Assembly: GCA_019802505.1 (NCBI GenBank)
Contig: JAFMOC010000003.1
Span: 5,276,501 to 5,340,500 of the forward strand
Direction of reading: 5' to 3'
DNA: 64,000 bases
Source: Corydoras sp. C115
Lineage: Eukaryota; Chordata; Actinopteri; Siluriformes; Callichthyidae
A model generated the notes under the pieces. The model was not told the DNA's origin. It made no database searches and saw nothing but the letters and a program-made list of their open reading frames with translations. A program made the translations under genes and the position numbers. Within the stretch, counting starts at the first letter, position 1. Each line of letters starts with the position of its first letter. Below, in pieces: positions 10,307 through 21,890 of the stretch.

Positions 10307-11326
10307 ATGTGTTTTCAGTTCATCCCTGTCATTTCCTCCTCACACAGATGCTCCTTTCCTCAGAGGAGAAGGCACACTCTTGCACACCTGCAAACTCTGC
10401 AGCAGGTGAATACAAGCGAGCCCTTCACCTTCTCTGCAGGACTATGGAATTGTCAGTCAGCCACCAAGAAATCAGATTTCATTCCTGCTTTTGCGGCTCA
10501 TGCTGGTCTTCAGGTTTTAGCCCTCACTGAGACGTGGATTTGTCCCAAGAATTCCGCGACACCAGCTGCCCTTTCAACGAATTTCCCCTTCTCTCACTCT
10601 CCTTGTATCGGCAAAAGAGGAGGTGGTACAGGTTTGCTTATTACCCACAAATGGAAATTCTCTCCTCTTACACTTTTATCAAACACTGTCTCATTCAAAT
10701 TCCATGCACTGACAATCACTGAACCGGTTAAATGTCATTTTCTTGTCATCTATCGCCCCCCAGGTCAACTAGATAACTTTGTCGAGGAATTTGATATGTT
10801 ATTATCATCTCTTCCAGATGATGGTTGTCCTCTTGTCGTGCTCGGCGATTTCAACATTCACTTAGACTGACCATATGCTGCTGAGTTTCTTGATCTCATC
10901 TCTAGCCTGGACCTCCATATACTCCGCACCTCAGCTACCCACCGGGCTGGCAACCAGCTCGACCTCATCATGACGCCCTCATGTCTCTCTTCGGACATAC
11001 ACATCATTCCACTTCATGAATCAGACCACTTCTTCATACAGTTCTCTGTCTCTCTTCCACTACCTCCCGTGATCATCAGTAAATCATCTCAGGTACGTTA
11101 CAATCTTAGTGTTCTCTCTAACACACTCTTTGCTGACTTGGTTACAGATACCCTTCCTAGCATCAGTAACTTATTAACCCTTGACACCAACACTGCATCA
11201 AGCACATTCTGCTCCACCTTGGCTTCATGTCTTGACCAGGTCTGTCCAAAATACACACAGTTCTCCGTCCAGTCCCTTGCTCACGGAGACGCTTCGGAAG
11301 CAACATACTTCTCTTCGTTCCGCTGA
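10292..11326 (+). pseudogene. L2 endonuclease domain remnant
   Basis: Endonuclease motifs are visible: LALTETW, GGGTGLLI, IYRPPG and VLGDFNIHLD. A single tga at 10868-10870 ends the first open stretch, but the same frame continues past it (AEFLDLISSLDLHILRTSAT, then ESDHF) to 11326, so the stop is a point mutation. The next segment is in another frame. Confidence 0.85.
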
Positions 11327-11987
11327 AAGAAAATGGCGTAAGTCTGGTCTGTCTTCAGACTTAGAAACATACCAGTCCTCACTTGCCACTTTCTCGAAGG
11401 ATGTAACTGCTGCTAAATCCTTGTGCTTCCAGTCCAAGGTAATGTGCATCTCAGATGCCTGCACCTTATTCAGTACCTTCAACTCACTACTAACTCCTCC
11501 CTCTCCCCCTCCTAATACTTCTCTGTCAGCTGATGTCTTTGCAACCTTTTTTACAGAAAAGATTGAGGGCATCAGCAAACTCTTTCATACTCACCATTTC
11601 CACAACACTACATCTCACACATACAGCCATCCAACCTTCTCCTCCTTCTCCCCTGTCACAGAATCTGACATCTGCAAAATTCTTCTTGCCAGTAACCCAA
11701 CTACGTGCCCCCTTGATTCCATCATCTCCCACCTTCTTCAATCCATTGCCTCCTCCATCACACCAGCACTCACACACATCATTAACTCTTCTCTCACGTC
11801 TGGTACTTTTCCACATTGTTTCAAACAGGCCATAGTCAAACCCCTACTCAAAATACCTACGCTCAACCCAAATTTGGTCGAGAGCTACAGACCTGTTTCT
11901 CTTTTACCTTTCCTGTCTAAAACACTTGAACGGGTGGTATCCACACAGGTCTCCAAATTTCTTAATCAGAATAATCTCCTTGATCCC
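11181..11987 (+). pseudogene. L2 linker and N-terminal RT remnant
   Basis: The frame leads into the RT entry motif (VESYRPVSLLPFLSKTLERV) and reaches LLDP at 11987. There the coding sequence is interrupted by the inserted segment. Reading resumes without loss or gain at 12583 (QSSFRCGHSTETALL). Confidence 0.85.
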
Positions 11988-12581
11988 AAGTCTAAATGAA
12001 CGAGTAAGTCACTAATCTGAATGAATACAAGTCCTCCATCTGTTCCCAACAAACAAAACACAGGAAATTTATAGATCACAACAGTACTTTCTTCTACTTT
12101 CTTGTTGTTTCCCTTGGCCAGTGAAGCCTTGTTTTAATCTTTACAATTGCGCCAAACTTGCGTTTTGGCAGTTTTATATGCTTTTTTGTTTAATTTTCTA
12201 TTCAGCACAGCACAGTTATGGTACATTAATTAATTGCCACTGTAAAACTAAACTGACACTGTTTCTATGCCAGTACCAATAAGGGAATGTTCTTAACTGA
12301 CAACTTACAACTTTGTTTTCTATATTTAAGGTTTATTCATGGGTTGTTAAAAGCACCCAAAAATGTTAAAATGAAACAATCATAAATGTCTAGAATTTTC
12401 ATGTGTTTTCTTGTGAAGTTCAAATATACAGCTTATAGAAATTTGTTGGGTCTCGTCACGTGGTGTGGGTGTGTCTAGTCTCCATGCCCCTGTAATTCTG
12501 TGCACCTGGGTTCCCCAATCATGGTTTCCTTTTTTAAGCAGCTCACTCCCGTCCCTCCTCGCCAGATGGTCTTGTGCCTAC
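11988..12581 (+). repeat. 594-bp segment inserted into the L2, copy of 14164-14758
   Basis: It is near-identical to 14164-14758, from aagtctaaatgaacgag to gtgcctac. That includes about 450 bp of non-LTR sequence plus the first 138 bp or so of the LTR that is complete downstream. The L2 reading frame is continuous across the excision of this piece, which shows that it was inserted. Confidence 0.88.
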
Positions 12582-12582
12582 T

Positions 12583-13732
12583 AATCAGTCCAGTTTTAGA
12601 TGTGGTCACTCCACGGAGACAGCATTGCTCTATGATTGACTTACTTAAATCTGCCAAAGCCAAATCTCAAAGGTCTGTCCTCATTCTGCTAGACCTTTCT
12701 GCAACTTTTAATACAGTAAATCATCAGTTTCTACTGTCCATTCTATCTGAATTAGGCTTTTCTGATAGGACACTTGAATGGTTTCGATCCTATCTCACAG
12801 GAAGGACCTTCAAAGTGTCATGGAATGGGGAGATCTCTAACTCTCACCAAGTACGCACTGGTGTGCCTCAGGGCTCTGTACTTGGTCCTCTCCTTTTCTC
12901 ACTATACATGACATCACTGAGCACAGTCATCCAGGCGCATGGTTTCTCTTACCACTGCTATGCTGATGACACTCAGCTTCATCTGTCTTTTGCCCCTGAT
13001 GACTCCACCATCTCAAATCGGTTATCTGCTTGCCTCACTGACATATCTGTTTGGATGAAGGCCCGTCATCTCAAATTAAATTTAGAAAAAACAGAGCTTC
13101 TCATTATCCCAGCTAAACCCTCAATCCATCACGACCTGACCTTCCAAATTGACGGCTCCACAATCTTCCCAACCGATTCGGTCTGGAACCTTGGTTTCAC
13201 AATAGACTGCCACCTTAAACTCTCTGATCATGTAATCAAAACCGCCCGTTCCTGCAGATTCCTTCTTTACAACATAAGGAAGATCAGACCCTTCTTGACT
13301 GAACATGCTACCCAACTGCTTGTTCAAGCCCTAGTCCTATCCCGGCTTGATCATTGTAATGCGCTACTTGCCGGTATCCCAGCTTCCACAATCAGACCTC
13401 TTCAACTAATTCAAAACTCTGCAGCCTGGCTTGTGTTTAACCAGCCCAAGCTAACTCATGTCACTCCGCTTCTCATTTCCCTCCATTGGCTCCCTCTAGC
13501 TGCTCGCATTCAGTACAAGTCACTGACTCTGGCCAACAGAACCATTTCTGGATCGTCCCCCTCCTACCTTCACTCTATCTTTTCAAAATACACTCTGACT
13601 CGTTCACTTCGCTCCAGTGATGATTGCCGCCTGGCGATTCCACCTCACCGAGGAGCTAATTCTCATTCCGTGGCGTTCACCACCGCAAAATGGTGGAACG
13701 ATCGTCCCAACTCTGTCCGTAAGGCAGAATAA
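12583..13732 (+). pseudogene. L2 reverse transcriptase C-terminal part
   Basis: The RT core is visible: LLDLSATFNTVNHQ, VPQGSVLGPLLFSLY, the catalytic box YHCYADDTQLHL, and the C-terminal AARIQYKSLTLA and PHRGANSHSVAFTTAKWW. It stops at a taa at 13730-13732. The other L2 copies in the window have a Ser codon there, so the stop is a point mutation. It then continues SSFKKLLKTHLFNKYLL in the same frame. Confidence 0.9.
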
Positions 13733-13955
13733 CTAAGCAGTTTTAAGAAACTACTGAAGACCCATCTCTTTAACAAATACCTGTTGTAGAAAAAAAAGGG
13801 AGGGGGGGGGGCGCAGCATCAAATAACAATCAGGTTTGATGAATTTACAGTATAGTTGGTTTTCTCCATAACTTCTGACTTGTCATGTTCTCATTTGTAA
13901 GTCGCTTTGGATAAATGCGTCTGCTAAATGACTAAATGTAAATGTAAATGTAGGC

Positions 13956-14163
13956 CTAAACAAAGAGGGCTATTTAATTCAGGCATATACAAAGCACATA
14001 ATATATATTTTAATATACATTTTATTTAATGTGCTAATGTGCTTTGTGTAGTCTGTCCATGAATTAATTTCTTAGTGATTCACTGCTTCGTTCAAGCTCA
14101 CCCAGAACAAACACTTCTCAGGTTTATGTACACAGTAGGATCTAAAAGCTTTGGATACACCAT
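13956..14163. other. Unassigned intronic DNA
   Basis: About 200 bp of AT-rich sequence with no recognised feature. Confidence 0.4.
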
Positions 14164-14620
14164 AAGTCTAAATGAACGAGTAAGTCACTAATCTGAATGA
14201 ATACAAGTCCTCCATCTGTTCCCACCAAACAAAACACAGGAAATTTATAGATCACAACAGTACTTTCTTCTACTTTCTTGTTGTTTCCCTTGGCCAGTGA
14301 AGCCTTGTTTTTAATCTTTACACTTGTGCCAAACTTGCGTTTTGGCAGTTTTATATGCTTTTTTGTTTAATTTTCTATTCAGCACAGCACAGTTATGGTG
14401 CATTAATTAATTGCCACTGTAAAACTAAACTGACACTGTTTCTATGCCAGTACCAATAAGGGAATGTTCCTAACTGACAACTTACAACTTTGTTTTCTAT
14501 ATTTAAGGTTTATTCATGGGTTGTTAAAAGCACCCAAAAATGTTAAAATGAAACAATCATAAATGTCTAGAATTTTCATGTGTTTTCTTGTGATATTCAA
14601 ATAGATACCTTATAGAAAGT
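14164..14620. repeat. Source-like copy of the segment inserted in the L2 (non-LTR part)
   Basis: This is the downstream partner of 11988-12443. No coding frame or terminal repeats are recognised in it. Confidence 0.75.
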
Positions 14621-15132
14621 TGTTGAGTCTCGTCACATGGTGTGGGTGTGTCTGGTCTCCACGCCCCTGTAATTCTGTGCACCTGGGTTCCCCAATCACG
14701 GTTTCCTTATTTAAGCAGCTCACTCCCGTCCCTCCTCGCCAGATGGTCTTGTGCCTACGCTTAGTACTACGCCTCGACTACTCCAGCTCTCTTCTCGCCT
14801 CACCCCAGCCTTGCTTCATCACGTTTTGTCTTGTGTACCTCTGTGTTGTGATTGACCCGGTACTCATCCTGTTTGTGTTTGTGTGTGCAGCTCTCTGTTC
14901 ACCATTACTACCTCGCTCAAGCCACCTCTGCGCTACGTGTACGCCGACGTACGCCGCGTCATCACGCCGCCAGTCACACTTACCTGTGTTACCGATCAGC
15001 GTCTTGTCTCAACCCAGTACTGGCTACCTTCTGTGTGTGGAAAATAAAACCTTGGTTTACATCCTACCGCTGCCTACAGACTGTGTCGTTCCGAGTAGCA
15101 GATCCACTACGCTCCGCTCACAGACAGTAACA
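14621..15132 (+). mobile_element. Solo LTR of a chromovirus-like family
   Basis: The 512-bp unit starts tgttgagtc and ends cagtaaca, flanked by gaaagt on both sides (14615-14620, 15133-15138). Its 5' part (cacgcccctgtaattctgtg, then cacctggg) resembles the LTR of element 1. A TATA box (tatttaa) is at 14708-14714. No internal region is attached, so it is a recombined solo LTR. Confidence 0.82.
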
Positions 15133-15374
15133 GAAAGTCTTAATTAAAAGTCTACCTGTTAAGCTGTAAATTATTAATTGGATAAATAAAGTAAAAACTC
15201 CAAATACTGGCCATTTACACTGAACACAGTTATTGAGCAAGTTAGATTTTTAAGAATTAATTGCATTATTGGACATCTACAGTGCAATCTCAGTCAATCC
15301 AAAGTGGTAATAAATCTCATTTATCTCCTCTTTTTTCTTCTATTTTCTTCTGCTTAACACTATACTAAGGACTA

Positions 15375-15835
15375 GAGTAGTGAGAGTCTATCCGGGGAGA
15401 ATGTTTTGGGCACTGGGCAGATACACTTAGGACAAGATACCGTTCTATCACTGGGCATACTCGCTCACACAGACACTAACACTAAAACACACTATATGTG
15501 GCAATTTAGAGCATTCAATTTACTTTAAATATATGTTTTCGGGCTGTCTGAGAACACTGTAAAACCCAGAATAATCCATCGCAATTACATGGAGAACATG
15601 GATACTCCATGCAAATTGGGATTAGAACCTGGATCCCCAATGCTGAGAGATGGGCATGGTAACCTTTAATCCAATGTGCCAAAGGAAAATTTAGGAAAGC
15701 CAATTAATCTTGAATTTATCTTTTTGTCTGAGGAAACCCAGAGGTTGTAAACCGCCCAGTTCAGGATTAAAAAATGGATCCTTAGCACTGAAAGGTAGAC
15801 AAGCTAACTACTACGCCACTGTGCCACTCTACTTC
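15375..15835 (-). mobile_element. Mermaid-like SINE copies, degenerate
   Basis: There is a minus-strand copy at 15375-15681 (gggcactgggcagatacac through the degenerate head gctgagagatggg), followed by a shorter second fragment at 15685-15835 (gaggaaacccagag, then ctactacgccactgtgcc). Confidence 0.75.
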
Positions 15836-15842
15836 AAATATA

Positions 15843-16191
15843 TTAATCCATCCATTATCTTCCACTTAATCCATCCATCATCTTCCTCTACTAGGGTCGC
15901 TGGGGGGTTCCCCATGCCCACCCAGGGGAGAACGTTTCGGGCACTGGGCAGATACACCCAGGACAGGGCACCAATCTATCTCTGGGCACACACTGACTCA
16001 CACAGACACACACAATCTATATGGGGTAATTTTGAGAATTCAGTTGATCCATGTTTTTGGACTGTGGGAGGAACACAGCGAAACTCAGCGGAAACCCCTG
16101 CAGACATGGGGAGACCATGGAAACTCCACCCAGGGATTCGAACCAGGAATCCCTAGCGTGAGAAGCGAACATGCTAACCAATAAGCCACCC
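15843..16191 (-). mobile_element. Mermaid-like SINE
   Basis: A near full-length minus-strand copy running from the ccatcca tail repeats to the tRNA-like head (gattcgaacc B box complement; gctaaccaataagccacc A box complement). Confidence 0.85.
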
Positions 16192-16199
16192 ACTTCAAA

Positions 16200-17134
16200 T
16201 ATAAAATACAAAAAAATTTAAAATTCACACAATTCTAAAATTAACCACGCCCTCTCAGAACCTTTAACTAGATTCATCAAGCAACATGAGTGCAGTTTAT
16301 ATGCCACTTATTTCTGTACATGTATAGGCATGGGCATGGGGATAGGAAACAATCCTTCCCCACAGCCAAATAGATGAATAAGCAGAAGATAATGAGATGA
16401 GTTCCGTACAATTCTACATCTCTGTACTTTTAGTGAATTTTTTATGTAGCTTTGTTTTTGTTTTGCGAAAAAACATCATACATTGATGTTTATTTTTTTA
16501 ATATGATACTGGTCACCCTCTGCATTCAAAAAGACAGACGTATCATCAAGCATGTTACTTGCATGTCTACCACTGGCTCTGTAGATATGAATTAACTGCC
16601 AGCCTTCTTTTCTTTTTTATGGCCTTCCTTAGCTGCCAGACCTGTTTCTATCGACAATGAAATTGTCAACATGCTCACAAACATCATATAAGTGTCAACA
16701 TTCACCACTGACATTGCTTCTTACACATTTTACCAAACCAATTAAATTTAACTTTAGCCTCAGCACAAGAATTAACCGAAAAAGTTCTATCTTAAATCTT
16801 CACATCAAAATTTTTAGGGTATTTAAATTAATTGTAATAAATTCTACTGATAACGTGATGCTAAAAAAAATATATTTTTCCAATATTAATATAACATTTT
16901 ACAAACACAAAGCCACCGTGCTGCCCGACAATGTAACTTGGAAGTGTTAAGTAAAAAAATATATAAATACAATTGTCATCTGTGTATTTATGATATGTTT
17001 TGTCATTACCTTTCAGGGATGTTTTGTATGAAGTGGAATTGCCTTCAATTCAATAACTAATGGATATTTTTACCTTAACTTTTAATTATTACAGCACAAA
17101 GGGGTCACACTAATTACTAGATGCAAGGGTTAAC
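16200..17134. other. AT-rich intronic DNA
   Basis: No gene or recognised element. Short open frames here have no family resemblance. Confidence 0.5.
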
Positions 17135-17640
17135 ATGTTTACATTACATTTACATTTAGTCATTTAGCACACGCTTTTAGCCAAAGCGACTTACAAATGA
17201 GAACATTACAAGTCAGAAGTTATGCAGAAAACCAACTACACTGTAAATTCATCAAACCTGATTGTTATTTGATGCTGCGCCCCCCCCCCCTTTTTTTTAT
17301 ATTTTTTCTTTTACAACAAGTATTTATTAAAGAGATGCGTCTTCAGTAGTTTCTTAAAACTGCTTAGTGATACTGCCTCACGGACAGAGATGGGAAGATC
17401 GTTCCACCATTTTGCAGTGGTGAACGCCACGGAGTGAGAATTAGCTCCTCGGTGAGGTGGAATCGCTAGGCGGCAATCATCACTGGAGCGAAGTGAACGA
17501 GTTGGAGTGTATTTTGAAAAGATAAAGTGAAGGTAGGAGGGGGAAGATCCTGAAATGGCCAGAGTCAGTGACTTGTACTTCTGTAGGCCAGAGTCAGTGA
17601 CTTGTGCTGAATGCGAGCAGCTACAGGGAGCCATTATACC
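17135..17640 (-). mobile_element. L2 3' fragment
   Basis: On the minus strand this gives the L2 RT C terminus (SDDCRLAIPPHRGANSHSVA, then KKLLKTHLFNKYLL), then the A-run/G-run (17281-17300), then the tail (cgcttttagccaaagcgac in plus-strand reading). It corresponds to the last 0.5 kb of the L2 at 10.3-13.9 kb. Confidence 0.88.
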
Positions 17641-18140
17641 ACAAAGAAATATTGGATAAAACATTGAATCTATCTTAATAAATAGATAACCAAATCTAAT
17701 TTCATCTAAAACGTGAAATTAAGGGTGCTGAAACTTTATTATACATTACACAATTATTTTTAAAAAGTGTTCATAATATTAGTATTCATTATGCTATGTA
17801 AATGGAAATTTTAATCAAGGGCAATAACAATATGTTATGATAATCAACTGCTATCTCATGCTGTTAAATGTTCCTGTTACACTCTGACCTAATTATTATC
17901 ACAGCCCCCTGCAAATGATGTATTTACTTAACTTCTCTGTTAAAAATTGAACATGATCGGAACTGATTTAAGTTTTACTGTGAAACAAATTTGAAGTCAT
18001 TACATAAAAATAGGCTGACCTTTTGTGCACAACATACCACATACAACATATAACCTAATGACATTTAAATCTGACCTTTATCATGTCATACTTATGCAAC
18101 GTACAATAAATATAAATGCTACGATAGCTCATTACTTTGA
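17641..18140. other. AT-rich intronic DNA
   Basis: No gene or repeat is recognised. Confidence 0.5.
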
Positions 18141-18492
18141 TATCCATCCATCAATTATCTTCCGCTTTATCCTATATTAGGGTCGCGGGGGGGTTCCCCA
18201 TGCCCATCCAGGGGAGAAAGTTTCGGGCACTGGGCAGATACACCCAGGACAGGGCGCCAATCTATCGCTGGGCACACACTCACTCACACAGACATGCACA
18301 CAGACACACTCTATATGGGGCAATTTGAAGAACTCAATTGACTTGATACATGTTTTTGGACTGTGGGAGGAAACCGGAGAACCCAGAGAAAACCCACGCA
18401 GACATGTGGAGAACATGGAAACTCCACCCAGATGGGGATTCGAACCGGCGCTGAGAGGCGAACGTGCTAACCACTAAGCCACCGTGCCGTCT
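18141..18492 (-). mobile_element. Mermaid-like SINE
   Basis: Near full-length minus-strand copy, with tail-side ccatccatcaattatcttcc and head-side gctaaccactaagccaccgt. Confidence 0.88.
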
Positions 18493-18573
18493 GCTTTAAT
18501 ATGTTTCTTAAAATATTTATACTTTAATACAGTAATGGTTTCATTAATGTTTATTGGATCCCTAAATATTTTA

Positions 18574-18577
18574 ATGC

Positions 18578-18620
<43 letters not shown>

Positions 18621-18625
18621 ACACA
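18574..18625. repeat. (CA)n microsatellite
   Basis: About 25 CA dinucleotides with one cc interruption at about 18619. Confidence 0.9.
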
Positions 18626-18629
18626 CACT

Positions 18630-18939
18630 CTGTATATGGTCAATTTAGAGAAGTGATTATAACAGTATATTATACAGTATATTATCTCTCTACTACCACT
18701 AGGCAGCTAGGCTCATTTTTGATAAAATTGTATGATCTTTTTGTTTCTGCAAATCTGAATTTGTAATAGGAAATTATTTTTTAGGTTTTGATATGTGTTA
18801 AGGGGTGATACAGTGGGGTAGTGGTTAACAAGCCCACCTTGGTTAACAAAAGACAAAAGTATTAAGGTGTTGGCCAATAAATGCTCAGAAATGTTGCAGC
18901 ACCTTGAAGAATTAATGTTAACTGACCACTACTTAACTT
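18630..18939. other. Intronic DNA with a SINE head relic
   Basis: A degraded SINE head-like phrase lies near 18803-18840 (gatacagtggggtagtggtt). Nothing else is recognised. Confidence 0.35.
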
Positions 18940-18944
18940 AAAAC

Positions 18945-20052
18945 TGTAAGAAATAGGCTGTCTGTCTCTTTCTCTCCAGCGCGCTCTCTCAGCCCCGCCT
19001 TCTAGTTCCGCTTTCCCTTCCTCACCAGGTGCGGCTGATTACTCTGATGGGTCGGTTATCTCTATTTAAACCCTGCTTTCAGGCTGGATGGCGCGAAGTA
19101 TTGTCCCTGGTTTCTACTACACATACCGAGCGTTTTTGCTGTTATCTGATCTGTCTCTGTCCACTTCTGTTTGTGCTGTTTACTGTCTGGGTGAGTGCGC
19201 CTCTGTTTAGCTTAGCGTTAGCTTCCGTGTACTCACTTCCTTGTTTAGCATAGCGTGTGTTTGTGTGCATGAGCGAGTGTCTGTGCGTTTGTGTCTGCTC
19301 CCAGAGTTATTTTGAGTTCATCTCCTTCTGTTTCCGCCATTTCCCCTGTCCCTTACTTTCAGTGTCCTGGGAGCATTATTGTTTATTGTTTGTCCGCACA
19401 GGTGGATCGGCTTCGGCCGGCTGGGGCGGAGTTTGCGCTCACCCTAGCCCGCTCCGCTGGCGCGTCACCACCTGTGTGTGTTCGTGACTCAGTGTTCACT
19501 CTGTATACTAACTCTTCAGATCTATTTACTAACCCGCTCTCTATCGGTGAACTAACACTTTCTTATCCAGTGTCTGCTAACCCTCTTGCTGTCTCCCCTC
19601 CCTGTGTTTGTTACAGGTCCGTTCAGGTTTGCTCGATCCTCAGTTCACCAATCCTATTTCTATATCACGTTCATCTCTGTATCTTCCTTCTGCGTGTGTT
19701 TTTGCACTCTCCTTTTCAACCTATTCTGTGTTTCCTTAGAGTTTGTTATTTTGCCTACTAAAGGCCACCTCACCAGCTTAGTTCCTCTTTCTTCATGCAT
19801 AGCCAGTGTAGGGTTCTCTTACTACAGTGTTCCTATTATCTCTCTGAACCTCTGTTTATTGGTTTGTTCGTTTGCTCGGTGTTGTGCTCTGCCCAGGATC
19901 TCGTTCCAGGTGTCAGTCCTCATCCTGGTCCCTGGGCACCCGAAACCAGTTCGTCCTTGCTCCCTCCGTACTACCCTGCCTCTGCCTTATCATAAATAAC
20001 CAGTGTTCTGCATATTCGTCTCCTGATCTCTCTATCAGAACCCATTGTGACA
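18945..20052 (+). repeat. 5' LTR of element 2
   Basis: It starts tgtaagaaat and ends ttgtgaca. A TATA-like tatttaaa lies at 19063-19070. The segment 19176-20052 is repeated at 23762-24633. The segment 18945-19175 (U3 and promoter) is present only here. Confidence 0.85.
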
Positions 20053-20053
20053 G

Positions 20054-20061
20054 AATACTTC
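20054..20061 (+). promoter_or_regulatory. Candidate self-primer binding site of element 2
   Basis: The bases aatacttc start one base after the LTR. They pair perfectly with gaagtatt at 19095-19102, which begins 32 nt past the TATA-like box at the expected RNA 5' end. The pairing sequence is entirely different from that of element 1. Confidence 0.6.
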
Positions 20062-20069
20062 ACCTCACT

Positions 20070-21094
20070 ATGGAGACGGCGGAACAACTTCTTCAGCGGC
20101 TCGCCCAGCAGGTCCAGGATCAAGGTCAAGTCATCCAGGTCCTGCTGTGTCAAGTTCAGGAACTTTCTGTAGAAGCCGCGAAGACATCTGGTAACCCACA
20201 TAGTGATATTTCTGGTAGTACCAGCTACACACCTGTCAGTGTTTCCCCACAGGTGACCCCGGCCAGTCCCGCCGCGCCTGCAGGATCCGCCGCCTGCGCC
20301 GCACCAGTCACCGCGGCTCCCGTGGTTCCGTCTACGACGCTCATCCCCGTCCCGGAACCACCGCCCTACCCCGGGGACCCCGAATGCTGCGAGGAATTTC
20401 TGTTGAAGTTTTCCCTCTTCCTCGCTAGCCGACCACCGACCGGACTGCCATCGCGCTCCTGATCTCAAGACTCACCGGCCCTGCCTCCTCGTGGGCCATG
20501 GCCATCTGGCAGAGTAATGGACCTGAGACTACGACTCTAACTGTGTTCCTTGAGAGTTTCCGTAGCACCTTCAACCACCCTCATCATGGCGCGGCGGCTG
20601 GCGAGGAACTCCGACGGCTCGCCCAGGGCAGACGTTCCGTAGCTGAATACTCCTTGAAGTTCCGGACTCTGGCGGCCTCCAGTGGATAGAATGAGGCGGC
20701 TCTCATCTCTCAATTCAATGCTGGTTTATCTCCCTCTCTTCAGAAGGAATTGGTTTATCGTTCTCTGAACATGAGTCTGTCACAGATAATCCAGCTCACC
20801 ATCCAACTGGACCAGCACGTCACCATGTCTACCCCACCTCAGGGTACTGACGTGCCACCACCCGCGGGTCACCCTGCACCATCCGAACCCATGGAGATGG
20901 GTGGGACCCAGGTTCCGGGACGCCCTCGTCAGGAACGATTACGCCGCCGTCCCTGCCTCTATTGTGGAGCTACAGGACATCGTCTCGCGGACTGCCCCAA
21001 GAGAGCCACCAAGCAGGCAGAGGTAGGAGGAGGAGCGAAGAGGACCAGTACGCTGCCCCCGACGCCCAGCACACGCAAGGTGAGCTCGATCTGA
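20070..21094 (+). pseudogene. gag of element 2
   Basis: Gag starts at the ATG at 20070 (METAEQLLQRLAQQ, an amphipathic, probably coiled-coil N terminus), followed by a Pro/Ala-rich linker. It is broken by a frameshift near 20430 and by a tag at 20687-20689. The capsid part continues in the second frame (TFNHPHHGAAAGEELRRLAQ; SLQKELVYRSLNMSL). It ends with a CCHC knuckle (CLYCGATGHRLADC, about 20956-20997) and a tga at 21092-21094. This is the best-preserved gag in the window. Confidence 0.87.
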
Positions 21095-21127
21095 CCTAAT
21101 AATAAGAGCACCTCTCGGATCCATACG

Positions 21128-21890
21128 CAGTTATCTCACCTGAAACGCACCGTTTCAGTGACGGCCCTCATCGACTCGGGTTCAGAGGGTGACTTCATAG
21201 AGAAACAACTGGTTCGAGATCTCCAGATCCCCTCCATTCCTCTCAAGGTGCTACGCAAGATCTCGGGGGTCAATGAATCCACGGTGGGGAACATTACCCA
21301 CAAGACGGTGCCGGTATCTCTGGGCGTCGGGGCCCTGCATAGAGAGAAGAGATCTCTCTTTATCATGCCAGCGCCCCTGTCAACCATTATCCTGGGTCAA
21401 CCGTGGCTGCGTGAGCACAACCCCACGATGATATGGGAGCCACTGGACATTGTTGCCTGGTCACCCCAGTGCTTAAGCTGGTGTCTGAGTCCCGTCGTGA
21501 GAGAAGTGCTCGTAGCCACCACCGACCATCTGCCGATCACCCTCCCGGAGAACGTACCCGAGGAGTACCTAGACCTGGCCAAGGTGTTCAGTAAGGCACA
21601 TGCATGTCGCCTACCACCGCACCGGGAGTATGATTGCGCCATTGAGCTGTTACCGGACGCCAAGGTACCGCGAGCTACACCTTACCCCCTTTCAGTGAAG
21701 AAGACGAGCATCATGGTGGAGTACATCAGTGAGTCCTTGGCACAGGGGTTCATCCGGCCATCCAAATCCCCGGCCAGCTCAAGCTTCTTTTTTGTGCCAA
21801 AGAAGGACAGTACTCTCCGACCGTGTATTGACTACAGGGAACTCAACCGAGTCTCGAAGAGATACACCTACCCCATTCCGCTCGTCCCCC
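21128..21890 (+). pseudogene. Protease and truncated RT of element 2
   Basis: The frame is the same as the end of gag, separated by the tga at 21092. The protease motif ALIDSGSEGDFIE is intact, as is the flap-end motif ILGQPWL. The RT N terminus runs through LRPCIDYRELNRVSKRYTYP and is cut at about 21887. The palm motifs that should follow, including the catalytic Asp pair, are missing. Confidence 0.9.

Larger units (their letters stand above)
10290..13955 (+). mobile_element. L2-type LINE, decayed and interrupted
   Basis: This is a non-LTR retrotransposon with an AP-type endonuclease followed by reverse transcriptase. It ends in a 3' tail gtaagtcgctttggataaat then gcgtctgctaaatgac and a short atgtaa repeat, the L2 tail. 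Several stops and frameshifts are present, and a 594-bp unrelated segment (11988-12581) splits the RT. Copies of its 3' end recur at 17135-17640 and 27752-28005. Confidence 0.9.

Noticed and set aside
18574..18625. CRISPR-like or regulatory repeat
   Set aside because: A plain (CA)n microsatellite; no spacers, and the organism is a vertebrate.
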